From positions 56,576 through 120,575 of the forward strand of contig NZ_JAACFS010000022.1 of the NCBI RefSeq assembly GCF_029051645.1: DNA of 64,000 bases, given 5' to 3'. Shown here one piece after another: positions 1-7,492 of this stretch (within the stretch, counting starts at the first letter, position 1; each line of letters opens with the position of its first letter). The notes under the pieces are model-generated. The model ran no database searches, was not told where the DNA came from, and saw nothing but the letters and a program-made list of their open reading frames with translations. Origin of the DNA: Bradyrhizobium sp. CSA112. GTDB taxonomy: Bacteria > Pseudomonadota > Alphaproteobacteria > Rhizobiales > Xanthobacteraceae. A program made the position numbers and the translations under genes.

Positions 1-1133
1 CAAACCGTGAGCAGCAGGAAGCCGGCGAGCGCCACGGCGAAATCGCGCGGCGTGAACACGGCGCTGGTCCATACCGGGTTGTACAGCGCCGCCCCAAGTA
101 TGCCGACGACGGCCGCATTGGTGCCGCGCATGGCGGCTTGCGCCATGGGGCGCAGACGTAGCGCGTCCCAGAACGGCAGCATGCCATAGACCAGCAATAG
201 GCCCGGCAGAGACAACGCGACGAGCGCAATCACCGCGCCGGCGAGGCCATTGGGAGCGGGGCCCGTGACAGCGCCGAGATAGGCCGCAAAGGTGAATAGC
301 GGTCCAGGCACGGCTTGCGCCATGCCGTAGCCGGCGAGGAAATCAGCATTGCTGACCCAGCCCGGCGTCACGACTTCTGCCTGCAACAGCGGCAGCACGA
401 CATGGCCGCCGCCGAACACGAGGGAGCCGGAACGATAAAACGCGTCGAACAGGGCAAGGCCCTGCGAGCCGGTCCTTACGGCCACCAGTGGCGTGACCAG
501 GAACAGCACTGCGAAAAGCACGAGTGCGATTACGCCAACGCGAGGCGAAACCGAGAATCCGAGTTGGCCGGTCAGCGCCGGCCCGTCGCCGCGGCACAGC
601 CAAAGCCCGGCCACCGCCCCAAGCGCGATGGCGCCGATCTGCCCGAACGATCCGCCGACGAAAACCACGATCGCAACCGCCGCAAGCGCGATCGCAGCCC
701 GTGCTCGATCCGGCGTCAGGCTGTTTGCCATGCCCCAGATCGCTTGCGCGACCACGGCAACCGCGACCAGCTTCAGGCCGTGAAGGATACCCTCGGCGAA
801 GGGGCCGGTGAGGGCGGTTGCGCCGAGCGCGAAGGCGAACATGATGAGGGCGGAGGGCATGGTGAAGGCGAACCACGCCGCCAATCCGCCAATCAGGCCG
901 TTGCCGTGCAGGATGCCGAGCGTGAAACCCACCTGGCTGGAAGCCGGTCCCGGCAGGAACTGGCAGAGCGCAACGACGTCGGCGTAGCTGCTTTCGCTGA
1001 GCCATTTCCGCCGCTCGACGAATTCTGCCCTGAAGTAACCGAGATGCGCGATCGGCCCGCCGAACGATGTGAGGCCGAGCTTGAGGAAGGCGGCGAAAAT
1101 CTCGGCGATACTGCGCGCGGACTTTTCCGCCAT
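1..1133 (-). CDS. chrA: Chromate transporter ChrA (3' end beyond window)
   Basis: An inner-membrane transporter of the CHR family, which exports chromate by proton or sulfate-linked exchange. The reading frame starts at ATG 1133 (MAEKSARSIAEIFAAFLK) and stays open to the window edge, about 377 codons, near the usual 390-400, so only the last few residues are missing. The family N-terminal signature is visible (LTSFGGPIAHLGYFR, then ALCQFLPGPASSQ). The second half repeats the pattern (FGGGHVVLPLL, then GMAQAVPGPLFTFAAYLG), as expected for a two-domain CHR protein. Many hydrophobic segments are present. An overlapping frame starting at 1137 is a shadow. No ChrB regulator is seen. Confidence 0.9.
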   Translation of the reverse strand, partial: MAEKSARSIAEIFAAFLKLGLTSFGGPIAHLGYFRAEFVERRKWLSESSYADVVALCQFLPGPASSQVGFTLGILHGNGLIGGLAAWFAFTMPSALIMFAFALGATALTGPFAEGILHGLKLVAVAVVAQAIWGMANSLTPDRARAAIALAAVAIVVFVGGSFGQIGAIALGAVAGLWLCRGDGPALTGQLGFSVSPRVGVIALVLFAVLFLVTPLVAVRTGSQGLALFDAFYRSGSLVFGGGHVVLPLLQAEVVTPGWVSNADFLAGYGMAQAVPGPLFTFAAYLGAVTGPAPNGLAGAVIALVALSLPGLLLVYGMLPFWDALRLRPMAQAAMRGTNAAVVGILGAALYNPVWTSAVFTPRDFAVALAGFLLLTV

Positions 1134-1617
1134 GCATCTCAACTCCATTGTCGGCTGAAGATACCGGGAACCCGCAAGGTCACCAAGCGCATCCTCAGCC
1201 GATTAGTCGCCCCGCACCCGGAAGATGAAGGAGCCCTTCCAGGCGGTCATCACACATCTGAGAGAGAACATCAGCAACGTAATTGAAAGCGATGTGAGAG
1301 ACTTCAGCGGAAGTTCTCACCCGCCTTATCAGGGCCTTCGACCATTAGGAGAAGAAGAATCGAAGCCGCGTCGCGCAGGCACTGGCCGGGCCCGCTTCGA
1401 ACCGAGCAGCTTTTGCCAGAGGGTAAATCCGGGCCATCGGTTTACACGACATTGCGTTAACAGCGCCTTCATTGGTGGTCGCTTACCGGCGGCGTATTCG
1501 ACGCATGCCATTTGGAACGGCCAGCACAGCGCTGTATCAGGGATTCCTGTCGTGCCGCGCCAGCCGGTTCGGATGGCCGCCCAAGCTCTCCGCGCCAATC
1601 GGTAGCAGCGAAAGTGT
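1134..1617. other. Non-coding gap, nothing recognised
   Basis: This 484-bp stretch lies between the start of the chromate transporter and the end of the pqq-linked operon. Short open frames exist on both strands, but they are antisense to each other, lack convincing ribosome sites and resemble no family I know. No hairpin with a T-run or clear repeat was seen. Confidence 0.5.
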
Positions 1618-2283
1618 TTAGCCGATATCGCTCTTCGAAAGATCCCACAACAAGCGGTAGATCCCGCTCGAGATCGTCAGCGGCTTCAATGCGATATTGC
1701 CGCTGAAGCGCAGCATTGCCGCGGGCAACGCGCCGGTATCGGTAGCATCGATCAGGACGAACCAGTCGCCGGCGCCGGGATTGGGCGCGGAAGGATCGTC
1801 GGTGATCGGCTTTGACAGCGCCGGGTCACTCTCGATCAAATGCAGGGAGATGATGCCGTCGAGCTGCGCGGGATCGAGTTGCTCGGCGAGTGCGGCGCGC
1901 AATTTGTCCTCGCCGCCGGGCGAGGGACGCAGCCTGACGATGCCGAGCGCTGCGCCGCGTCCGGTGCCGCGGCTGACCGTGATGCGCGCAACCGCCCGGA
2001 TCATGTTCTGGAAGCGCGCAATGTTGGCCATCGACCACGCCGTCTGGTTCGCCAGCGCGGCGCGATAGGCCGGGCTGTCCAGCACCTCGAAGGTCTCGGT
2101 GGAATAGAGGCTGAGATATTTCGGATTGCCGTCATGCGCGACATAGCGGCGGGCTTCGAGGAAACCGTCGATCGCCACGCGCTCTTCGAGATGTTCGCGG
2201 TCGTACCAGCGATTGAATTCAGCTTCGTGCGCGGCGTCGATGTTCATCGACGTCAGCAGCATGCCTTTTCCGGCCATCGGCAT
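1618..2283 (-). CDS. Dimeric alpha/beta-barrel-like protein at end of pqq operon
   Basis: I do not recognise a precise function. The 221-residue protein has two similar halves, each resembling a ferredoxin-like dimeric alpha/beta barrel unit. The first half carries EFNRWYDREHLEERV, as in small EthD/antibiotic-monooxygenase-like proteins, and FLEARRYVAHDG. The second half ends near FSGNIALKPLTISSGIYRL. It starts at ATG 2283, 11 bp after the stop of the proline iminopeptidase gene, so it is probably co-transcribed with the pqq genes. A longer upstream extension of the frame lies inside the previous gene and was rejected. It could be a small-molecule binding or oxygenase-type enzyme; a role in PQQ metabolism is only guilt by association. 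Confidence 0.75.
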   Translation of the reverse strand: MPMAGKGMLLTSMNIDAAHEAEFNRWYDREHLEERVAIDGFLEARRYVAHDGNPKYLSLYSTETFEVLDSPAYRAALANQTAWSMANIARFQNMIRAVARITVSRGTGRGAALGIVRLRPSPGGEDKLRAALAEQLDPAQLDGIISLHLIESDPALSKPITDDPSAPNPGAGDWFVLIDATDTGALPAAMLRFSGNIALKPLTISSGIYRLLWDLSKSDIG

Positions 2284-2294
2284 TTTCTTGTTTC

Positions 2295-3281
2295 CTATTT
2301 GCCAGTTCTGGAAGCCATGTCCGCGATCGCCTTCATCACGGCGTCGCGGACGCCGGGATCGTACAGCGTATGGCCGGCGCCCTCGACGAAACGGATTTCG
2401 GCTTGCTGCCACACGGCAGCAAGCGCATGCGAGGTCGCAGGCGGGCACAGCAGGTCATAGCGGCCCTGCACGATGATGCCGGGGATGCCGGTGAGGCTAT
2501 CCGCTTCACGCAACAACTGGTTCGGCTGCATGAAGCAGTCATTGGCGAAGTAGTGCGCTTCCATGAACGGCGTCGTCGGCAGGCCTCTCGATGAATTGAG
2601 CGTCGCCAGATCGAGGCGTGTGCGATTTGGCGTGTGTTCGGAAAGGATACGTTCGGTTTCGCCCCAGGCCCGCGCGGCGGGAATATGCACGTCAGGATTG
2701 GGGTCGAGGATGCGGCGGAAATAGGCCTGGATCGGTTGTGTGCGTTCGTCTTCCGGCAACACGCTCATGAAGTCGTCATAAAGACCGGGATAAAATCGCG
2801 GCAACACCTTGAGAAAACCGTCTTCGATTTCCTCTGATGTGCCGAGGAAAGTGGCGCGCAGCACGATGCCGGTGACGCGATTAGGATGGGCCTCTGCATA
2901 CGCCAGCGCGAGCGTCGCTCCCCAGGAGCCGCCGACGATCATCCAGCGTTCGAAACCGAATTTTTCGCGGATCGCTTCCATGTCCGCGATCAGATGCGGC
3001 AGGGTGTTGGCTTCGCGGCCGCCCTTGGGGCGGCTGCGCCCCGCACCGCGCTGGTCGAACAGCACCGCATGGAAGCGTTCGGGATCGAACAATCGGCGAT
3101 GGTCCGGCTGGCAGCCGCTGCCGGGTCCGCCATGCAGATAGACCGCGGGAACGCCGCCTGGCCGGCCGACGCTTTCGACGTAGATATCGTGACCGTCGCT
3201 GACCGCGAACTGCTCCGACGTCAGCGGCGCAAACGGATCGGCGGGTTTGATGGATTTGCCGGCGTCGGCGTCAGGCGCCAT
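2295..3281 (-). CDS. pip: Proline iminopeptidase (alpha/beta hydrolase, S33)
   Basis: This cytoplasmic S33 peptidase should release N-terminal proline from peptides. The 328-residue protein has the oxyanion motif HGGPGSG near residue 50, DQRGAGRS near 76, the nucleophile elbow GGSWG (Ser119), a late Asp in GRYDLLCPP and a His in GAGHTLYDP, so the triad is complete. Start ATG 3281 overlaps the last 11 bases of pqqE (stop at 3271), which implies translational coupling. The 48 codons of open frame upstream lie inside pqqE and were discarded. Its place directly behind pqqE suggests a role in handling the PqqA peptide, which has two prolines before the Glu-Tyr core; that is inference. Confidence 0.9.
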   Translation of the reverse strand: MAPDADAGKSIKPADPFAPLTSEQFAVSDGHDIYVESVGRPGGVPAVYLHGGPGSGCQPDHRRLFDPERFHAVLFDQRGAGRSRPKGGREANTLPHLIADMEAIREKFGFERWMIVGGSWGATLALAYAEAHPNRVTGIVLRATFLGTSEEIEDGFLKVLPRFYPGLYDDFMSVLPEDERTQPIQAYFRRILDPNPDVHIPAARAWGETERILSEHTPNRTRLDLATLNSSRGLPTTPFMEAHYFANDCFMQPNQLLREADSLTGIPGIIVQGRYDLLCPPATSHALAAVWQQAEIRFVEGAGHTLYDPGVRDAVMKAIADMASRTGK

Positions 3282-4479
3282 GCTCGCCTTCAGTCTCCAG
3301 CGTGCCGCCGGCGAAATTGCGGTAGAGGAAGCGGTCCTGGTGCGCGGCGGCCTCACGCTCGGCTTGTTTGAAAATCTCCTCATGCCGCGGCGACAGCGTG
3401 CAGGCCGGATCGGTATTGCCGGCATCGCCGGTCAGCGCAAAGGCCTGGCAGCGGCAGCCGCCGAAATCGATTTCCCTGAACTCGCAACTCTTGCACGGCT
3501 CCTTCATCCAGCCGGTGCCGCGATAGCGGTTGAAGGCCTCGGAATGTTGCCAGATCCAGGCGATCGAATGATTGGAGCGTACGGATTCGAATTCGAGCCC
3601 GGTGATGCTTTCCGCCGCATGGCAGGGCAGGACCTTGCCGGCAGGGGAGATATTGAAGAACTGCCGGCCCCAGCCGCCCATGCATTTCTTCGGCCGCAGC
3701 GCGTAATAGTCCGGCACCACATAGTCGATGGCGAGAATGCCCTTCAGGCGTGTCGCGGCCTCCTCGACAATGCGGCTGGACTCCTCGATCTGCTCGAGCG
3801 TCGGCATCAAGGCGGCGCGGTTCTTCAAGGCCCAGCCGTAATACTGGACGTTGGCGACCTCGAGCCGGTCGGCGTCGAGATCGACCGCCATCTGGATGAT
3901 ATCCTGGAGCTGATGCAGGTTCTGGCGGTGCATGACCGCGTTCACCGTCAGCGGCAGGTCGAGCTCGCGCGTCCATTTCGCGGCTTCGATCTTTTTCTCA
4001 TGCGCGTTTTTCAGTCCGGCGACGCGATCGGCCACCATGGGCTCGTTGCCCTGGAAACTGATCTGCACATGGCAGAGCCCCGCATCGGCCAGTGCGGAAA
4101 GTTTTTCCTTTGTCAGCAGCACCGCTGATGTAATGAGATTGCTGTACAGCCCGACGTCGGTCGCATGCTGCACCAGCTCCACCAGGTCCTTGCGCGCTGT
4201 CGGCTCGCCGCCCGAGAAATGGATCTGCAGCACGCCGATTTCGGCGAGTTCGCTTAAGACCTTCTTCCATTCTTCGGTCGTCAGTTCGCTGCCACCACGG
4301 TCGAGTTCGATCGGGTTCGAGCAATAGGGGCATTGCAGCGGGCAGCGGTGCGTCAGCTCGGCGAGCACGGCGAGGGGAATGCCGAACGTTTCCGCGGTCG
4401 AACGTTGCGATTCCAGAACCGCGAGCCCGTCGCTGGGCGCGGTGCCGGCTGCTTTGCCATCGGCGAGAATGTCGCTCAT
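3271..4479 (-). CDS. pqqE: PqqA peptide cyclase, radical SAM protein PqqE
   Basis: PqqE forms the carbon-carbon bond between Glu and Tyr of the PqqA peptide, the first chemical step of pyrroloquinoline quinone synthesis, with PqqD as peptide chaperone. The 402-residue protein has the radical SAM cluster motif CPLQCPYC (Cys46, 50, 53), the glycine-rich SGGEPTARKD, and a C-terminal SPASM region with CMGGWG, CHAAE, CKSCEF and GGCRCQAF for auxiliary iron-sulfur clusters. ATG 4479 overlaps the pqqD stop as ATGA. The N-terminus is somewhat longer than in many PqqE proteins, but the overlap supports this start. Confidence 0.97.
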   Translation of the reverse strand: MSDILADGKAAGTAPSDGLAVLESQRSTAETFGIPLAVLAELTHRCPLQCPYCSNPIELDRGGSELTTEEWKKVLSELAEIGVLQIHFSGGEPTARKDLVELVQHATDVGLYSNLITSAVLLTKEKLSALADAGLCHVQISFQGNEPMVADRVAGLKNAHEKKIEAAKWTRELDLPLTVNAVMHRQNLHQLQDIIQMAVDLDADRLEVANVQYYGWALKNRAALMPTLEQIEESSRIVEEAATRLKGILAIDYVVPDYYALRPKKCMGGWGRQFFNISPAGKVLPCHAAESITGLEFESVRSNHSIAWIWQHSEAFNRYRGTGWMKEPCKSCEFREIDFGGCRCQAFALTGDAGNTDPACTLSPRHEEIFKQAEREAAAHQDRFLYRNFAGGTLETEGEHGA

Positions 4480-4787
4480 GACGTCTGCTCACGCGCTTCG
4501 GTCAGAAAACCCTTGTCGGCGAGGTCCTGCAGCATCGCAATGACGTCGGTGGCAATCGCCTCGCGGGGAGCTGTGTACTTGACGGTAAGCTGGTCGATCA
4601 TGTCGGCAACGCTGCGCACGCCGTCGCAAAGCTGCAGCACCTCGACCGCGATCTCGTCCGGCGCCAGCACGCGCTCCGGCGCCAGGATCACCCAGACCTG
4701 CCGCGTCTCATCGAACTTCAGCCGGGCGTGCCGCGGCAATTTCGGCCGGCTCGCCTCGCTGACACTGATGTTGCGGCTCAAAGCCAT
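4476..4787 (-). CDS. pqqD: PQQ biosynthesis peptide chaperone PqqD
   Basis: PqqD is a small RiPP-recognition protein that binds the PqqA precursor and presents it to PqqE. The 103-residue product has the family pattern: PKLPRHARLKFDETRQVW, then VLAPERVLAPDEIAVEVL, then a predicted winged-helix-like end with LADKGFL. It starts 6 bp after the pqqC stop and overlaps pqqE by four bases (ATGA), as expected for a tightly coupled operon. Length matches free-standing PqqD proteins of about 90-100 residues. Confidence 0.96.
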   Translation of the reverse strand: MALSRNISVSEASRPKLPRHARLKFDETRQVWVILAPERVLAPDEIAVEVLQLCDGVRSVADMIDQLTVKYTAPREAIATDVIAMLQDLADKGFLTEAREQTS

Positions 4788-4793
4788 CGATCG

Positions 4794-5573
4794 CTAGTCT
4801 CCTTTGGGCACGAACGCACCGGGCGGAATGTGGCCCTCGACATAGGCATGATACAGCGCGTCGAGCTGAACCCATAGCACATTAGTCTTGAAGATCAGCG
4901 CGTTGCAGACCGCCTCGCGCTCCGCCGGCGTCCTCGCCTTGGCCTTGACGTATTCCAGCGCGAAGCCCGCGTCGCGCGGGGCCTGCGTCAGACGGCGGCT
5001 GAAATAGCTCATGATATCGGGATTGACGAAATCATAGTGCTGCAGCATCCCCGAGATGCGCTCCTCATGCAGGTTCGGCGCGAACAGTTCCGTGAGCGAG
5101 GAGGCGATGGCTTCCAACGGCGTCTTGTCGCGGCAGAAATGCACGTAGGCTTCCACCGCAAACCGTGTCGCGGGCAGGATGCCTTCGGTCGATTCCACAT
5201 AGGCGCTGTCGAGCCCGAGGCCCTCGGTCAGCTTCAGCCAGCGCTCGATACCGCCTTCGGAGCCGATATCGCCGTCGTGATCCTCGATGCGGTGCCGCCA
5301 TTCGATCCTTGTGCCGCGGTCGCGGAACCGCGAGATCACCATCGCGTCCTTCAGCGGGATCGTGCTCTGGTAAAAGTAGCGGTTCAGCGCCCAGGCCTGC
5401 ACCTGTCCCTTGTTGAGCTTGCCGCCGTGCAGCAGCCGGTGGAACGGATGCAGATTGTGATAGCGCGTCGCACCGATGTGGCGGAGCATCGCTTCGAGCT
5501 CATCGGCATTGTTGAGCGTGATGCCCTTGCCGATCGATAGCGCGGTCATTCCGCTGGTAGGCACGACATTCAC
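4794..5573 (-). CDS. pqqC: Pyrroloquinoline-quinone synthase PqqC
   Basis: PqqC catalyses the last step of PQQ synthesis, the cofactor-free oxidation and ring closure of AHQQ, in the cytoplasm. The 259-residue all-helical protein shows YHNLHPFHRLLHGGKL, NRYFYQSTIPLKDA and RIEDHDGD, typical of the active-site helices, and length is close to the usual 250. The start is taken as GTG 5573, which overlaps the pqqB stop as GTGA. An in-frame ATG at 5549 (MTALSIGKG) is a plausible alternative. It is the third gene of the pqqABCDE operon. Confidence 0.95.
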   Translation of the reverse strand: MNVVPTSGMTALSIGKGITLNNADELEAMLRHIGATRYHNLHPFHRLLHGGKLNKGQVQAWALNRYFYQSTIPLKDAMVISRFRDRGTRIEWRHRIEDHDGDIGSEGGIERWLKLTEGLGLDSAYVESTEGILPATRFAVEAYVHFCRDKTPLEAIASSLTELFAPNLHEERISGMLQHYDFVNPDIMSYFSRRLTQAPRDAGFALEYVKAKARTPAEREAVCNALIFKTNVLWVQLDALYHAYVEGHIPPGAFVPKGD

Positions 5574-6499
5574 AGCGTGATCTCCGTTCCATCGGCTGGA
5601 ATCTGCCAGCCCGCCTGCTCCAGTGCCTTTCGCTCTTCCGAGCCATGCAACAGGGCAGGGTTGGAGTTGTTGATATGGAAGAACACCTTGCGGCCGATGT
5701 CGAGGCCGGCAAGGCTCGCGATCGCACCCTGATCACCCGACATCGAAATGTGGCCCATGCTCTGTCCCGTCTTGGTGCCGAGGCCGGCTGCGATCAATTC
5801 GTCGTCGCGCCACACCGTGCCGTCGAAGAAGACCAGCGCGGCGCCCGCCAGGCGCGATTTGAGATCGTCGGTCACCCGCGCGCAGGCGGCCAGGAAGTAA
5901 AAATACCTGCCGCTTTCCTTGTCCAGAATGCGAAGTCCGAGCGTGTCGCCCGCGCTGTCGCCGCCGGTCGGATGCGCCTTGCCTTCGAGATACCACGCGC
6001 CCTTGCCGGGAACCGCGAAGGCGAGGATTTCCATGCCGGATGGCGAGCCGTCGGGCAGGGCCGGCTCGAACGCCCTATCGACCTCGATCGGCCGCCGCTT
6101 CACGTTGTTTTCGCCCAGCACGTTAAAGATGCTGTTGGATCGCAAAATCGCAAGGACCCGCTCGTGGGCGTAGAGCGTGAAGGGCGAACCCTCGCGCATC
6201 GACAACAGCCCTGCGACCGCATCGATTTCACCATTGGTCAGGATGACGCCGGCGATGGGGCTGTGCCTGAGCTGGCCTGCCCTGGGGTGAAGCTGCGGCG
6301 TGGCAATGAGCTGCTGACGGAGGTCGGGAGAGGCGTTGACGAGGTACCAGTGCTCGCCGTCGGCGCTGACCGCGATCGAGGCCTGGCTACTCTGCAATTC
6401 CTGATTTTCGCTTCGTGCTTTTCGGCACACCGCACATCCGCAGTTCCACTGCGGAACGCCACCGCCTGCCGCGGCGCCCAGGACGACGACGCGAAGCAT
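5570..6499 (-). CDS. pqqB: PQQ biosynthesis protein PqqB
   Basis: PqqB is a metallo-beta-lactamase-fold protein of the PQQ pathway, assigned to hydroxylation of the tyrosine-derived ring before the PqqC step. The 309-residue protein begins MLRVVVLGAAAGGGVPQWNC and has the Cys-rich CGCAVCRKA near residue 20, a structural zinc site in this family. It also has LTNGEIDAVAGLL in place of the hydrolytic HxHxDH motif, GDTLGLRI, FFDGTVWRDDEL and FFHINNSNP. An upstream extension of 32 codons was rejected because ATG 6499 gives the family N-terminus. It lies about 160 bp after pqqA and is coupled to pqqC. Confidence 0.96.
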   Translation of the reverse strand: MLRVVVLGAAAGGGVPQWNCGCAVCRKARSENQELQSSQASIAVSADGEHWYLVNASPDLRQQLIATPQLHPRAGQLRHSPIAGVILTNGEIDAVAGLLSMREGSPFTLYAHERVLAILRSNSIFNVLGENNVKRRPIEVDRAFEPALPDGSPSGMEILAFAVPGKGAWYLEGKAHPTGGDSAGDTLGLRILDKESGRYFYFLAACARVTDDLKSRLAGAALVFFDGTVWRDDELIAAGLGTKTGQSMGHISMSGDQGAIASLAGLDIGRKVFFHINNSNPALLHGSEERKALEQAGWQIPADGTEITL

Positions 6500-6662
6500 G
6501 ATCCGTCTCCTGGAAACTCGAAAAACCTGCGATACAAACCCGGGCGCTAAGCCCCGAGGACAAACAGCACGCGGTGGACCCCGATTTTGCGACACGTCTT
6601 CCCGTTCGGGAACGTATCTGCCCGGCGGTCCACCTGCGTGAGAAGTGAAATTGCGCTACCGC

Positions 6663-6743
6663 TTACTTGCGGGCGGCGCACATGTACATGTTGATTTCCA
6701 TGCCCACCGGCACTTCGGCGATTTTCGGCGCTTTCCAAGCCAT
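6663..6743 (-). CDS. pqqA: PQQ precursor peptide PqqA (26 aa)
   Basis: This 26-codon gene encodes the ribosomal precursor of PQQ. The peptide begins MAWKAPKIAEVPVG and carries the cross-linked pair Glu16 and Tyr20 in the motif EINMY, followed by MCAARK and a TAA stop. ATG 6743 has a strong ribosome site (GGGAGGG) about 5 bases upstream. It is the first gene of the operon and is too short for most gene finders. High translation relative to downstream genes is expected, because one peptide is consumed per PQQ molecule. Recognition rests on exact agreement with the family core E-x3-Y and overall length. Confidence 0.96.
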   Translation of the reverse strand: MAWKAPKIAEVPVGMEINMYMCAARK

Positions 6744-7041
6744 TTTGGCCCTCCCTTTTGTTTACCGGACGAACTCCCGCCCTCGGAGTTAAGGTAGCGC
6801 GGATCAAAAAGTTCGCCAGTTAAATCTTTGCAGGAAAGTTGAGTGAGCTATGCTGCGTTGCGAAAGGGTTCACGGAGCTGTGCAGGGAATCCCTGGTCAA
6901 AACAACGTGGGATCAGGCGTTTCCCGGTTGTTCGGGCCGTTGTGAATGACGATGCTGGGTTTGCGGTGCTGCGTGCCCGCTGGACCTGTGAGGAACGCGG
7001 TCTCCAATTGTGGGACCCCAACAAGAGTGAAGTTTCCGCCG

Positions 7042-7299
7042 ATGCCGCGATATTATTTCAACACCCGTATCGGCGACGAGCTGATTTCCGATCCTGATGG
7101 CGAAGTGCTCAGGGATCCTGACCGCGCCTGGGAAATGGCGCGTGCCATGATCCGGGAGCTGCTCAAGACCGACGGCGCCGATGGTGCGCTTCTCAGCGCC
7201 ACCATCGAAGTCACCGACGACGACGGCGAGATCGTGCTGGAGTTTCCGTTCGCCGAAGCGATTCTCGACGCACCCGGCGGTCCGATCACCAGGCACTGA
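7042..7299 (+). CDS. DUF6894-type small protein
   Basis: A small protein of 85 residues, recognised as the DUF6894 type that is abundant in Bradyrhizobium and Methylobacterium; its function is unknown. It starts MPRYYFNTRIGDELISDPDG, followed by an acidic RDPDRAWEMARAMIREL helix and an EVTDDDGEIVLEFPF strand near the end. The frame is open further upstream to 6946, but family members begin at this MPRYYF start. It stands between the divergent pqq operon and the sugar dehydrogenase, with no close neighbour on the same strand. Confidence 0.8.
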   Translation: MPRYYFNTRIGDELISDPDGEVLRDPDRAWEMARAMIRELLKTDGADGALLSATIEVTDDDGEIVLEFPFAEAILDAPGGPITRH

Positions 7300-7492
7300 A
7301 ACCGCGCGGAGCCGACAAGCGTTAAAGCTTTACGTACCGTTTCCGCAGTGCAACTTCGAGCGGCATGTTTCCGATTGCGCATCGGCAGGTAAATATCGGA
7401 GAGTGCCGGCCGGGACAGCCTCCGGCGCGGCAGTATATTAGCCTGCATATCAGCCCGCGCCAAGAGAAAGGCTTCCGCCAGGGAGAACGCCC

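Noticed and set aside
343..1137. Minus-strand frame of 264 codons starting near 1137
   Set aside because: The true frame starts at ATG 1133 and gives the chromate transporter; this one is two bases out of register.
1225..1605. Small frames on both strands downstream of the chromate transporter
   Set aside because: No family resemblance, ribosome site or conservation clue.
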